Source: JAKRSE01 sp943369295 (GTDB taxonomy: Bacteria > Armatimonadota > Fimbriimonadia > Fimbriimonadales > Fimbriimonadaceae). From it: a stretch of DNA of 64,000 nucleotides. Under the pieces are notes generated by a model. The model was not told where the DNA came from and searched no databases. It saw nothing but the letters and a program-made list of their open reading frames with translations. Position 1 is the first letter of the stretch. Every line of letters begins with the position of its first letter. Shown piece after piece: positions 34,318 through 42,994 of the stretch. The position numbers and the translations under genes were made by a program. The stretch lies in assembly GCA_943369295.1 (NCBI GenBank), contig CALRMU020000001.1, forward strand, positions 558,001-622,000. Direction: 5' to 3'.

Positions 34318-34416
34318 GGGGTGCGGCCAGGGCACTTGGCTTGCCTTGAATCATCGCGGGCTCTGCGGATTTTCGGAATCCCCGCCTAGCGATGAGGGCT
34401 CTGCGCCTGCGCCCCC
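34318..34416 (+). ncRNA. Candidate structured RNA, copy 2
   Basis: Same fold as copy 1, 231 bases downstream: GGGGTGC-GGC-CAGGGC pairs with GCTCTG-(C)-GCC-(T)-GCGCCCC; CATCGC (34352) pairs with GCGATG (34389), two base pairs longer than in copy 1; the terminal hairpin is GGATT, loop TTCGG, AATCC (34367-34381). Relative to copy 1 the stem changes are U-A to U-G, A-U to G-U and G-U to A-U, all still paired. It ends 24 bases before the slipin start codon. Confidence 0.55.
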
Positions 34417-34440
34417 AAAAACTAATTTAGGTCGTGAAGA

Positions 34441-35163
34441 ATGTTTGGTTTTGCATGGAAGACGGTGATGGAACACGAAGCCGGGGTGCTGTACACAGAT
34501 GGCGCCCTGACCGAAGTTCTTGGCCCCGGCCGTCGACTGATCAAGACTAAACGTGAAAGGCTGGTGACCCTGGATATCAGGGAAAACATGATTCAGGTGC
34601 CGGGCCAGGAGATCACCCTGCGCGACGGCTTGGCTCCGCGAATCACTTGGGCTGGCCGCTACAAAATTTCTGACCCCAAGATCTATGTCAGGGCGGCCGA
34701 GAGCCCCTACAGCCTGCTCTACTACGATCTGCAGATGGCTTTGAGAGAGGTCGTTGAAGGGCTGGATTACGATGAGCTTATTGCCCAGAAAGTGGCTTTA
34801 GGCGAGGATGTTTTGAAGGCTGCCAGAGTCGGTGCAGTTAAGATTGGAATTGAATTGACCGATGGTCAGATTCGAGACATCACTCTGCCTGGCGAGTTTA
34901 AAAAGGCTTTGGCCGAAGAGAAAAAGGCTCAGATTCTGGCTCGTGCTGGCTTGGAAAGAGCCAGGGCCGAATCGGCGACTCTGCGCAGCCTGGCCAACTC
35001 GGCTCGACTGCTGGAATCGAATCCTGCTCTGATGCAGCTGAGGATGATCCATGCCTTTGAGCAGGGCAAGGGGAGTTTGGTTTTGAACTCTTTCCCCGGT
35101 CCGATTGTTCCGATGGAAGAGCCTCGCCGAGGCCCTTCTGGTCCGGACGATGACGTGCTGTAA
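34441..35163 (+). CDS. Slipin/SPFH-domain protein
   Basis: A 240-residue SPFH (band 7) protein. The N-terminal FAWKTVMEHEAGVLYTDGALTEVLGPGRRL matches the slipin opening, without the usual membrane hairpin; REVVEGLDYDELIAQ and VKIGIELTDGQIRDITLP are typical of the SPFH core, and a coiled helix (EFKKALAEEKKAQILARAGLERARAES) follows. SPFH proteins oligomerise at membranes and often partner with NfeD proteases; no nfeD is nearby. It is preceded by the two structured-RNA copies, which would form its 5-prime leader if co-transcribed. Confidence 0.85.
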   Translation: MFGFAWKTVMEHEAGVLYTDGALTEVLGPGRRLIKTKRERLVTLDIRENMIQVPGQEITLRDGLAPRITWAGRYKISDPKIYVRAAESPYSLLYYDLQMALREVVEGLDYDELIAQKVALGEDVLKAARVGAVKIGIELTDGQIRDITLPGEFKKALAEEKKAQILARAGLERARAESATLRSLANSARLLESNPALMQLRMIHAFEQGKGSLVLNSFPGPIVPMEEPRRGPSGPDDDVL

Positions 35164-35835
35164 GGGGGATCGCTCGCTGGGCTTGGCGCTATCCTGCCCG
35201 ACACTTCGTGATCGAACAGGCCACTCAATCTGAGTTCCGTCGATCATTAAGGGGTGGCCGGGCATGGCTGCGACATAGGAGCAGCAGGCCCGGAGAATCA
35301 GCCTTGGCCCCAAGTGTTGAAACACTGGACAAGGTCCAGTGGCACCCCGGCAGAGACTAGCAATGACTCCGGGGCTGCCTTTCAGGCCATCCCTGGTTAC
35401 CTTTAGCTACGAAGTGGGAGGTTTGGGTGGCCCGACCGATCCGTGAGGCACTGAAGGTCGATCGGGAATGAAAACTCACTGGCTGGATTTCTCTCCTTCC
35501 CAAACGGGTGGCCGGGCATGGCTGCGACATAGGAGCAGCAGGCCCGGAAAAACCGCTCTGTCCTCAAATCAGGAAGCACTGGACACGGTCCAGTGGCACA
35601 CGGGAAGGCTCCAGCAATGAATCCGGGGCTGCCTTTCAGGCCATCCCCGGTCACCCTTTGCATATATAGAGGGTATCTGGTGCCCCGATCTGGCCCGAGC
35701 CAGCGAGGGAAGGTCGGGAACAATAACCCTCAAATCGACCAGAAATCTCATCTTGCCGCACAAGTCCAGATTCAGGACCCAGACTGCAAGCGACGCTGAA
35801 GCACCCAAGCAGCGTAGACTAGCCAAGGAACCACT
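35164..35835. repeat. 672-base gap made of a tandem composite repeat
   Basis: No gene. Two similar ~255-base units: hairpin CCGGGC...GCCCGG (35258-35293 and 35512-35547), triloop palindrome CACTGGAC/GTCCAGTG with loop AAG or ACG (35323-35341 and 35577-35595) followed by GGCAC, and hairpin CCGGGG-CT-GCCT...AGGC-CAT-CC(T/C)CGG-like (35369-35396 and 35623-35650). A CCCGA...TCGGG hairpin follows each unit (35431-35466 and 35684-35718). The order of modules is the same in both. A TAGACT box for sdhA closes the gap. Confidence 0.75.
35815..35820 (+). promoter_or_regulatory. Putative -10 box of sdhA
   Basis: TAGACT preceded by CG, 15 bases before the sdhA ATG. The expected leader is about 8-9 bases, with AAGGA at 35825 as a possible Shine-Dalgarno. 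Confidence 0.45.
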
Positions 35836-37746
35836 ATGGCTGCCGTTCGCAAGATTGCTGTTGTTGGAGGAGGCCTGGCTGGCCTCATGACCGCCCTGAA
35901 GCTGGCGGAGGCAGGACACGAGATTCTGCTCTTCAGCCTCGTGCCGGTCAAACGCAGCCACAGCGTCTGCGCGCAGGGAGGAATCAATGGCGCGGTCAAC
36001 ATTCGCGGCGAAGGCGACAGCCCCTTCCTTCACTTCGAAGACACCATTACGGGCGGCGACTTTTTAAACCATCAGCCCCCGGTTCTCCGCATGGCCGAGC
36101 GCGCCCCCGCGATCATTTATCTTCTTGACCGCATGGGAGTCCCCTTCAACCGAACCCCCGAAGGCAACCTTTCCTTCCGCCGGTTTGGAGGCACCCTTAA
36201 GCACCGCACCGCCTACGCCGGAGCCACCACGGGCCAGCAGCTGCTTTACGCCCTTGACGAGCAGGTGAGGCGATTTGAGGCCAGCGGACGAGTCAAGAAG
36301 TACGAAGGCTGGGACTTCCTCGGAATCATCAAGGATGAAAAGGATGTCTGCCGGGGCTTGACCTGCCAAGACCTGCGCTCGATGAAGATCGAATCCTTCG
36401 CCGCTGATGCGGTGGTTATTGCCACGGGCGGCAACGGAGTCGTTTTCGGACGCAGCACCAACAGCATTATCAACACGGGCAGTCCCGTCAGCATCTGCTA
36501 CCAGGCAGGCGCGGTTTACGGCAACCCCGAAATGATTCAGATTCACCCCACCGCTATTCCGGGTGAAGACAAGTGCCGCCTGATGAGCGAATCAGTTCGA
36601 GGCGAAGGCGGAAGAGTTTGGGTTCCACGCGACCCCCAGGACACCCGAAACCCAGTCGAGATTCCTGAAACTGACCGCTGGTACATGTGCGAAGAGCTGG
36701 ACCCCGTCTACGGCAACCTTCTGAGCCGAGACATTGTCAGCTTTATCATTTACTGCACCTGCCGTATGGGCCGTGGAATCAAGGGACGCCAGCAGGTTTA
36801 TCTCGATATCACCCACCTTCACAGAAAGCTGGGGATGAGCCGAGAAGTGATCACCGACAAGCTCGGTGGTGTTCTTGAAATTTACGAAAAGTTCATGAGG
36901 GAAGACCCCATCGATCAGCCGATGAGGATCTACCCCGCCGTTCACTACACCATGGGCGGCCTGTGGGTGGATTACGAAACGACTGGCGGCGGACCTCAGC
37001 TGGATATCGATTCGCACCGCAACCAGATGACCAACATCAAGGGTCTTTATGCGGCGGGCGAATGTGAGTATCAGTACCACGGAGCCAACCGACTGGGAGC
37101 CAACGCTCTGCTCACCTGCCTTACCGGCGGCGAGCTGGCCAGCGAAGGCGTTTTGGCTTACCTGAAGGGAATGGATGCCAGCGCGGCAGACCTTTCTTCT
37201 TCTGCTATCGAAGATGCGACCAAGCAGCATCAGTCTGTTTACGATGGCTTGAAGACCAAGAAGGGAACCGAAAACCCCTACCAGCTCTTGGCCGAACTTC
37301 AGGAACTGATGTGGAACAATTGCGGAATCTGGAGGCTTCAGAAGGATCTTCTGGCAGCCAGGGAGACTCTGAACGAGCTTTCTGTCCGGGCTCAGCAGTG
37401 CGACCTGGTCGACGACGGAGGCTGGAGCAACCAGGCAGTCCCCATGACTCGTGGCCTGCACCACATGATCGAAATGTCGAAGGCAGTCGTCGGTGGAGCC
37501 ATCATCCGCGACGAAAGCCGAGGCGCCCACTTCAAGCTGGATACTCCGGAGCGGGATGACAGCAAGTGGCTGGTGACGACCAAGGCGACCTGGACTCCTG
37601 GCGACCCTGAGTTCGACCTGACCGAGAAGGTCGAGTGCAATGTCATGGCTCCTCGAGCCAGAAAGTACAAGGTCAACCAGGCCACGATCGTCAAGAAGAT
37701 CATGGGCGATGACTTCCTTGAGAAGAACGTTCCGGCTAAGGTCTAG
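35836..37746 (+). CDS. sdhA: Succinate dehydrogenase/fumarate reductase flavoprotein subunit
   Basis: A 636-residue FAD-binding subunit that oxidises succinate in the TCA cycle. KIAVVGGGLAGLMTALKLAEAG binds FAD; KRSHSVCAQGGINGAVN contains the histidine of the covalent FAD link region; HPTAIPG, SESVRGEGGRVWV and YPAVHYTMGGLWVDY supply substrate-binding residues; GLYAAGECEYQYHGANRLGANALL closes the FAD domain. The 636-residue length and sequence style are of the Bacillus (B-type) enzyme. sdhC and sdhB are absent on both sides, so the subunit is encoded alone here. Confidence 0.95.
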   Translation: MAAVRKIAVVGGGLAGLMTALKLAEAGHEILLFSLVPVKRSHSVCAQGGINGAVNIRGEGDSPFLHFEDTITGGDFLNHQPPVLRMAERAPAIIYLLDRMGVPFNRTPEGNLSFRRFGGTLKHRTAYAGATTGQQLLYALDEQVRRFEASGRVKKYEGWDFLGIIKDEKDVCRGLTCQDLRSMKIESFAADAVVIATGGNGVVFGRSTNSIINTGSPVSICYQAGAVYGNPEMIQIHPTAIPGEDKCRLMSESVRGEGGRVWVPRDPQDTRNPVEIPETDRWYMCEELDPVYGNLLSRDIVSFIIYCTCRMGRGIKGRQQVYLDITHLHRKLGMSREVITDKLGGVLEIYEKFMREDPIDQPMRIYPAVHYTMGGLWVDYETTGGGPQLDIDSHRNQMTNIKGLYAAGECEYQYHGANRLGANALLTCLTGGELASEGVLAYLKGMDASAADLSSSAIEDATKQHQSVYDGLKTKKGTENPYQLLAELQELMWNNCGIWRLQKDLLAARETLNELSVRAQQCDLVDDGGWSNQAVPMTRGLHHMIEMSKAVVGGAIIRDESRGAHFKLDTPERDDSKWLVTTKATWTPGDPEFDLTEKVECNVMAPRARKYKVNQATIVKKIMGDDFLEKNVPAKV

Positions 37747-37770
37747 TTTGCTGGCGGCTTGAAGCAAAAA

Positions 37771-37806
37771 GGGGGCTTGAGATCGATCTCAAGCCCCTTT
37801 CTATTT
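37771..37806. terminator. Bidirectional terminator between sdhA and the TPR gene
   Basis: A perfect 26-base palindrome, 37772-37797, with 13-base arm GGGGCTTGAGATC, flanked by an A run on the left and TTTCTATTT on the right. It serves two convergent genes. Confidence 0.88.
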
Positions 37807-37819
37807 ACAGCCAGCTTGA

Positions 37820-38887
37820 CTAAATTTTCAGAGTTCGTCGGAAGAGAAAGACTGCCAGTGCCGCTGTGCAGACAATGCCTACGAGTCCTGCTGCCAGGAG
37901 GATCGATGACGATGATCCATACATATTCTTCTCTGGTTCAGGTGCAGTGTATGGCTCTTCTTCCTTGTAACCATCCCAGAAATCAGGATCCGTATCTGGA
38001 TGGCGACCTTCCTCGGCTCGACTGAGGATGAACTTTTCTCGGTTTGCCTGAAAGCGTTCCCCGTTATCCATTAGTGCGCCGACGAGTTCTTCCACTGCAA
38101 GTCTCTCTTTTGCTGTGAGGTCGGCATTTGACCCCTCAGTAAACTCTCTTTCCAAGGCGGGGAAGATGAAGTCCTTTTCTTCAGGAAAGTTATTGATCCT
38201 TTCGTAAATCAACTGCCGATCAGACTGCCTGTAGGTGGAGTGTCGAGCCGCAAGAACCCAGACATCAGGGCTTTCTTGAGCCGCACCCATGACAGCCAAT
38301 CCGAAGTAGGCGTTTTTGGTTTTGTCCGAATGTTCGAAGTACTTTGGTTCAGGCAGACCCTCTGCTAAGGCTCTAACTAGCTCAATCTGGGCGGCTTCGC
38401 GCCCGAAGTGGGCTTCTGGATTGATCTTTACGGCTTTTTCGAGGTGGTTGAGAGCCTCTTTGAGCAGAGTTTTGTCTGGCTCGCCGCTCTTGGCAGCCAA
38501 GGCCTTGTGAGCAAGAAAGGTCCCCAGGTTTGCATGGAACTTGTAGCTGTCTTCAGAAGTGAATTTGTTTTTGAGCTTCAGCTTTTGGTTGATGACCTTT
38601 ATGGCTTCATCGGTTTTGCCTAATCGCTCGTAGGCCACCGACAGGTCATCGTACAGGTTAGGATCGCTGGTCCCCTTAGCAATCTCTTTCTTAAGCCGCT
38701 CCACCCTCATTTCGAAATAGACGGGAGGGTTGACCTCGTACCTGCCTGCCACCATGGAGCGGACATCGAACCGAGTCTCCTTCTCTATTCGTTTCGTATC
38801 CAGATCGTTTATGCAGGGGAGAGCAGCGGCTGAGAGGCCCAGTACGAGCCAAGCGGCCACTTTTCGAACCGAAGAAAGAGCGTTCAT
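37820..38887 (-). CDS. Membrane-anchored TPR protein
   Basis: A 355-residue protein starting MNALSSVRKVAAWLVLGLSAAALPC, a signal peptide, chosen because AGGAGG lies 7 bases upstream. TPR-like helices follow (NLYDDLSVAYERLGKTDEAI, KFHANLGTFLAHKALAAKSG, ALNHLEKAVKINPEAHFGRE). The C terminus has a single membrane helix and a basic tail (ILLAAGLVGIVCTAALAVFLFRR). It is therefore probably exported with its TPRs outside the cytoplasm and held in the membrane by the C-terminal helix. Partner and function unknown. Confidence 0.75.
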   Translation of the reverse strand: MNALSSVRKVAAWLVLGLSAAALPCINDLDTKRIEKETRFDVRSMVAGRYEVNPPVYFEMRVERLKKEIAKGTSDPNLYDDLSVAYERLGKTDEAIKVINQKLKLKNKFTSEDSYKFHANLGTFLAHKALAAKSGEPDKTLLKEALNHLEKAVKINPEAHFGREAAQIELVRALAEGLPEPKYFEHSDKTKNAYFGLAVMGAAQESPDVWVLAARHSTYRQSDRQLIYERINNFPEEKDFIFPALEREFTEGSNADLTAKERLAVEELVGALMDNGERFQANREKFILSRAEEGRHPDTDPDFWDGYKEEEPYTAPEPEKNMYGSSSSILLAAGLVGIVCTAALAVFLFRRTLKI

Positions 38888-39019
38888 TTTGTGCCTCCTG
38901 CCAAATATCATTGCTTCGTAAGTAACAAAGTCGAATCTGGTAAGGCTCTTGACGTCAGATTTTCTCTTTCTGCTTCTTGTGTGCATCTGTCGTCAAGGTG
39001 GACCTACAAGAAAACTCGG

Positions 39020-39025
39020 TACCTT
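39020..39025 (+). promoter_or_regulatory. Putative -10 box of the PhzF-like gene
   Basis: TACCTT ends 8 bases before the ATG at 39034, selecting that start over upstream in-frame starts. Confidence 0.35.
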
Positions 39026-39033
39026 CTCAAGTA

Positions 39034-39783
39034 ATGAGAGTCATTGAAGTCGCCGCCTTTGTCGGGACTGGCCTGCTGGGCAACCCAGCGGGAGTCTGCA
39101 TTCTGGATTCTCCCCTTGAAGAAGCCGAAATGCAGGAAACGGCCGCACGGGTCGGCCATGCCGAAACCGCCTTTCTTTGGCCAGAAGGTGACGACTGGAG
39201 GCTTCGGTGGTTTACGCCGGCCGTGGAAGTCGATCTCTGCGGCCACGCGACCCTGGCCTCTGCCTGGGTTTTGGCTCAGCAAGGCAAGGCTGGAGGCTTG
39301 GTGACTTTTAACACCAGAAGTGGAAAGCTGACCGCCCAAGTAGAGAGCGACGGAGCGATTGTCCTGGATTTCCCCGCTCTCGTTCCAGTTCAGGCTGACT
39401 TGCCCGCCTGCCTTGCCGACTTGACCAAAAATGCCGTCTGGACCGGGCGAAGCCGTGACGATTGGTTCGCCGCCTTCGCATCACCAGATGACGTCTGCAC
39501 TTTCGTGCCAGACATGGAGAAGATCACCGAAGCGGGCATGAGGGGGCTGATTATTACAGCTCCCGGTGAAGGGAATTGGGATGCTGTCAGTCGTTTCTTC
39601 GCCCCTCAAAGCGGAGTCCCTGAGGATCACGTGACAGGCTCGGCGCATTGTGCCATCGGCCCATATTGGCGTCCACTAGGGGGAGAGATCCTTTGTCTGC
39701 AAGCTTCAGAACGTGGCGGCGAATTGAGGGTCAAAGTCGAAGGCGAACGGGTTTTTCTCAAGGGATACGCAAAATCCCTTTAG
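39034..39783 (+). CDS. PhzF family isomerase/epimerase
   Basis: A 249-residue protein of the PhzF/diaminopimelate-epimerase fold. MRVIEVAAFVGTGLLGNPAGVCIL matches the family N terminus (x-D-V-F-x-x-x-x-x-x-GNPxAV), VGHAETAFLWP has the catalytic acid region, EVDLCGHATLASAWVL the first-half GHA motif and VTGSAHCAIGPYW the second-half one. It is slightly shorter than the usual 260-290 residues. Activity is unassigned for most members. The start at 39034 is favoured by the family N terminus and the -10 box position. Confidence 0.85.
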   Translation: MRVIEVAAFVGTGLLGNPAGVCILDSPLEEAEMQETAARVGHAETAFLWPEGDDWRLRWFTPAVEVDLCGHATLASAWVLAQQGKAGGLVTFNTRSGKLTAQVESDGAIVLDFPALVPVQADLPACLADLTKNAVWTGRSRDDWFAAFASPDDVCTFVPDMEKITEAGMRGLIITAPGEGNWDAVSRFFAPQSGVPEDHVTGSAHCAIGPYWRPLGGEILCLQASERGGELRVKVEGERVFLKGYAKSL

Positions 39784-39833
39784 AAACCCATCTAGCCAGG
39801 TTCAATCAGCTTCAAAATCTGCCCCTCTCCGAG

Positions 39834-39839
39834 TAGAGT
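39834..39839 (+). promoter_or_regulatory. Putative -10 box of the S9 peptidase gene
   Basis: TAGAGT ends 6 bases before the ATG at 39846; TTCAAA 17 bases upstream of it is a weak -35 candidate. The message would be leaderless. Confidence 0.5.
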
Positions 39840-39845
39840 AGGGGA

Positions 39846-42086
39846 ATGTTTCTGAGGCAGACTCTTGGCCTGCTTTGCCTGGCGGTCGTCGCCGGTGCTC
39901 TGGCTGCCCCTTCTGACCCCCAACTGCTTGAAAAGTACAGGCGGGCTGATGCTCTGCCTGGCATGCTGGCGGGCCGGACAGCCAACTTGAACCTAAGGGC
40001 CACCTGGATCAGCCCCACCCACTTTTTCTATCGGTCAGAAAAGCTAAAGGGAGCCTGGAGCTACACCTTGGTCACGGCCAACTCAGGCAAAAAAGAGCCT
40101 GCCTTCGACCACGTTAAGCTCGCCGCAAACCTGGCAAAGATCGCCAGCCGCGAAGTTGACCCAGAAAAGCTGAATCTGCAAGATTTCTCCATCTCAGCAG
40201 ACCTCAAGACCCTACGGTTCCAGTTTGCCAACCAGCTTTGGACTGCCGACCGGACCACCTTGGAGCCAGTAAAGGCAGAACCTCCGGTTCAGAACCCGGA
40301 AGGGGCGCCGGGGCAGGGAAGAGGCGGTGGAGCCTTAGCGCCTGACCGACGGAAAAGATTCCGAGTCACCGAAGGCTTTCTTGAGGGCAGAGTCGAGGGA
40401 GACGACAAGTGGGTGAAGCTGAGCGAGGTCCAGGGCTTTGAAACAGCCCGCTGGTCACCCGATTCTCGCTTCCTCGTCGGCTTCAACATCCTTCCCGGAG
40501 ACCGCAAGCAGGTGCATCGCCTTCAAAGCAATGTTCCTGGCACCAGGTCAAAACTGCTTTCCAACAATTACGACCAGCCGGGCGACAAGATGGACACGGC
40601 TGAGCTTTTCATCTTCGATCTCTCCCAATGGAAAGGCGATCCCCTTCCGGCCTCAAAGAAGGTAGATGCTCCTCCCTTTTTCTGCACTCAGTATCCCTAC
40701 CACTCTGTGCCAAGCACGAGATGGTGGAAGGACGGAAAGACTCTCTTGGTCGAAAACCCTGTCCGGGGCTATCAGGCTTATGAAGTCTGGAGCATTGACC
40801 CAGAAACCGCCGCAGCTAGGGTCGCGATCAAAGAAGAGTCGAAGACCTTTGTCGATATCGGCAAGACAATGCTCTACCCCCTAGCCAAGCAGGATGCCTT
40901 CATTTGGCGGTCCGAATCTTCTGGCTGGAGCCACCTCTACAGGGTTGACAACAAAACCGGAGCCCGAACCCCCATCACTTCAGGCAGCTGGGTGGTGCGG
41001 AGTCTCGGCCGAGTTGATGAAGAAGCCGGCACGATTGAGTTCACCGCGAACGGACGCGAACCTGGCGACCCCTACCATCTGCATCACTACCGAATCAAGT
41101 TCGATGGCACTGGCTTGGTCAAGCTGACTCCTGGCCAGGGCACTCATGAAGTCGAATGGTCGGCAGATAGGAAGTTCTTTGTCAATTCTTATTCCAGCCT
41201 GGACAAGGCTCCGGTTCATGAACTGAGGCGGGCTGATGGATCCTTGGTGACGGTTTTGGAAAGAGCCGATGTCTCCGGGTTGGCCGAACTCAAGATCAAG
41301 CCCTTGACTCCATTTGTGGCCAAGGGACGAGACGGGAAGACAGACATTTGGGGAGCCATTGCCTTCCCGACCGACTTCGACCCGACCAAAAAGTATCCGG
41401 TTATCGAAAACATTTACGCTGGTCCGCACGACTCTCACGTGCCTAAGAGGTTCTTCTCTTTGACCCGCATGCACCGAATGGCCGAGCTGGGCTTTATCGT
41501 CGTCCAGATCGATGGCATGGGCACCAGCAATCGAGGCAAGGCTTTTCACGATGTCGCCTGGCAGAACTTGAAAGATGCCGGCTTCCCTGATCGCATCGCT
41601 TGGATGAAGGCGGCGGCAGTCAAGTTCCCGGCTATGGACTTGGAGAGGGTGGGAGTCTACGGCACATCGGCCGGTGGCCAAAACGCGGCCGGAGCCGTGC
41701 TTTTCCATTCAGATTTCTACAAAGCTGCCGTCGCATCCTGTGGCTGCCACGACAACCGAATTGACAAGCAGTGGTGGAACGAGCAGTGGATGGGCAAGCT
41801 TGGTCCTCACTACGAGGACAATTCAAACATCACTCACGCAGCCAAACTTAAGGGAAGGCTTCTGCTGATGGTGGGAGAAATCGACTCCAACGTTCCACCC
41901 GAATCGACTTACAAGTTCGTCGATGCCTTGATTAAAGAGCGGAAGGATTTTGAGTTTGTGATGCTTCCTGGCGCTGACCATACAGATGGCGGCGAGTTCG
42001 GCGAGAGAAAGCGCAGGGACTTCTTTGTCAAGTGGCTGCTGGGGGTTGAACCTCCTTCGTGGAATGAGGTCGCAGGGGGCAAGTAG
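39846..42086 (+). CDS. Exported S9 family (DPP IV-like) serine peptidase
   Basis: A 746-residue enzyme with signal peptide (MFLRQTLGLLCLAVVAGALAA). The N-terminal two-thirds is a beta-propeller (DSRFLVGFNILPGD, FIWRSESSGWSHLYRVDNK, WSADRKFFVNSYSSLDKAP). The C-terminal alpha/beta-hydrolase has VGVYGTSAGGQNAAGAVL with the nucleophile serine, VGEIDSNVPPESTYKFV with the aspartate and LPGADHTDGGE with the histidine. This is the dipeptidyl-peptidase IV layout, releasing dipeptides from peptides in the periplasm. Catalytic residues all look intact. Confidence 0.93.
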   Translation: MFLRQTLGLLCLAVVAGALAAPSDPQLLEKYRRADALPGMLAGRTANLNLRATWISPTHFFYRSEKLKGAWSYTLVTANSGKKEPAFDHVKLAANLAKIASREVDPEKLNLQDFSISADLKTLRFQFANQLWTADRTTLEPVKAEPPVQNPEGAPGQGRGGGALAPDRRKRFRVTEGFLEGRVEGDDKWVKLSEVQGFETARWSPDSRFLVGFNILPGDRKQVHRLQSNVPGTRSKLLSNNYDQPGDKMDTAELFIFDLSQWKGDPLPASKKVDAPPFFCTQYPYHSVPSTRWWKDGKTLLVENPVRGYQAYEVWSIDPETAAARVAIKEESKTFVDIGKTMLYPLAKQDAFIWRSESSGWSHLYRVDNKTGARTPITSGSWVVRSLGRVDEEAGTIEFTANGREPGDPYHLHHYRIKFDGTGLVKLTPGQGTHEVEWSADRKFFVNSYSSLDKAPVHELRRADGSLVTVLERADVSGLAELKIKPLTPFVAKGRDGKTDIWGAIAFPTDFDPTKKYPVIENIYAGPHDSHVPKRFFSLTRMHRMAELGFIVVQIDGMGTSNRGKAFHDVAWQNLKDAGFPDRIAWMKAAAVKFPAMDLERVGVYGTSAGGQNAAGAVLFHSDFYKAAVASCGCHDNRIDKQWWNEQWMGKLGPHYEDNSNITHAAKLKGRLLLMVGEIDSNVPPESTYKFVDALIKERKDFEFVMLPGADHTDGGEFGERKRRDFFVKWLLGVEPPSWNEVAGGK

Positions 42087-42994
42087 GTTTCTGACGTTCT
42101 GTAAGTCAAGTTTTGCCGGGGCTGCTTTCTAAGCCATCCCTGGCCACACGGTCTTCAACGTGTGGGTCACCCAACCTACAGTTGAAAACAGGATCGAGCC
42201 CTGTGCCACTGGCAGCGCCAGTGCGCTCCAAAATCCAGTTTTCAGCCATCCCTGAGAGGTGGCCATCTGCCGTGTCCAAGCCTGCAGATCTTGAGATTGC
42301 AATTTAAGCACTGGCGCTGCCAGTGGCACAAAATCCCAGTTACCAGTCGCTTTAAGCGGGACTGCAAAGCCAGAAGACTCGAAGTTCCCGCCCGACAGCG
42401 AGCTGATTGGGACGGGGCACCCCACTCTGATGAGAATCAAACCCTATGGGTGGCGTGGGTGAAACCCACGAAAGGAGAGCCTGAATTGCGCCTTCAGGGG
42501 CGCCGCCCCTGCCACCCGATCTCGAAGGGAGACATTGTTTTGGATGCCCCGATCCCATCCGTGAGGAACGAGCGGTGGGTCGGGAATGGCGAGTTTGTTT
42601 TTCTGCTGTTCCCGCCCGACAGCGAGCTGATCGGGAAGGGGCACCCCACTTTCTCGGAGCGGAAAGGCGCCCAAGCTCTGTGCCACTGGCAGCGCCAGTG
42701 CTCGAAGGAGTTCTCTGGCCAAGTGTCTAGTCACTCACTTAAACCACCTTTGATCGGACTGTCATCTTTAGGCAGGCGACAATATCACTGGCGCTGCCAG
42801 TGGCACAATTTCCCGGCTGCCAGTCGCTTTATGCGGGACTGCAAAGCCAGAAGACTCGAAGTTCCCGCCCGACAGCGAGCTGATCGGGACGGGGCACCCC
42901 ACTTCCGAGCTTGCTGAAACAACTTCTTCGAAACTTTGCATTCCTGGCTGAGCGGAGCTCAACCAGGCCACGCCCCACTTTGCGTTGTAGAAAA
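42087..42994. repeat. 908-base repeat cluster, no gene
   Basis: This gap is a patchwork of at least five palindrome families. CCGGGG-CT-GCTT/AAGC hairpin 42116-42143; CACTGGC/GCCAGTG triloops at 42207-42223, 42309-42325, 42684-42700 and 42786-42802; CGTGGGT-GAA-ACCCACG at 42454-42470; CCCGA...TCGGG at 42548-42584; CCCGCCCGA...TCGGGACGGG at 42387-42416, 42611-42640 and 42864-42893. A direct repeat of about 118 bases joins several of them (42309-42426 and 42786-42903). A 208-codon open frame through it is not credible as a gene. Confidence 0.8.

Larger units (their letters stand above)
33952..34440. repeat. Tandemly duplicated ~231-237-base noncoding unit
   Basis: 489 bases with no gene. Two units repeat in the same direction: each begins with a G-T-A-(G/A)-A-T-T-A-(G/A)-G-C-C-G-C block (33989-34002 and 34226-34239), runs through a diverged AT-richer stretch and ends in a highly conserved ~100-base structured element (34087-34186 and 34318-34416). 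Only the structured parts are well conserved, so they are probably the functional portion. Confidence 0.75.

Noticed and set aside
34087..34416. Tandem glycine riboswitch
   Set aside because: The conserved glycine-aptamer core motifs are missing and the downstream gene is an SPFH protein, not a glycine-metabolism gene.
36592..37767. A 391-codon open frame on the minus strand
   Set aside because: It is antisense to sdhA, whose protein matches a known family over its whole length; the frame is a by-product of GC-rich codon use.
40980..41708. A 242-codon open frame on the minus strand
   Set aside because: It is antisense to the S9 peptidase catalytic domain and has no recognisable domain.
42309..42903. 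CRISPR array
   Set aside because: Repeats are long, only two, and not regularly spaced; no cas gene is nearby.
42291..42917. A 208-codon open frame on the plus strand
   Set aside because: It runs straight through palindromic repeats and both copies of a direct repeat; the product is low in coding character and repeats itself.
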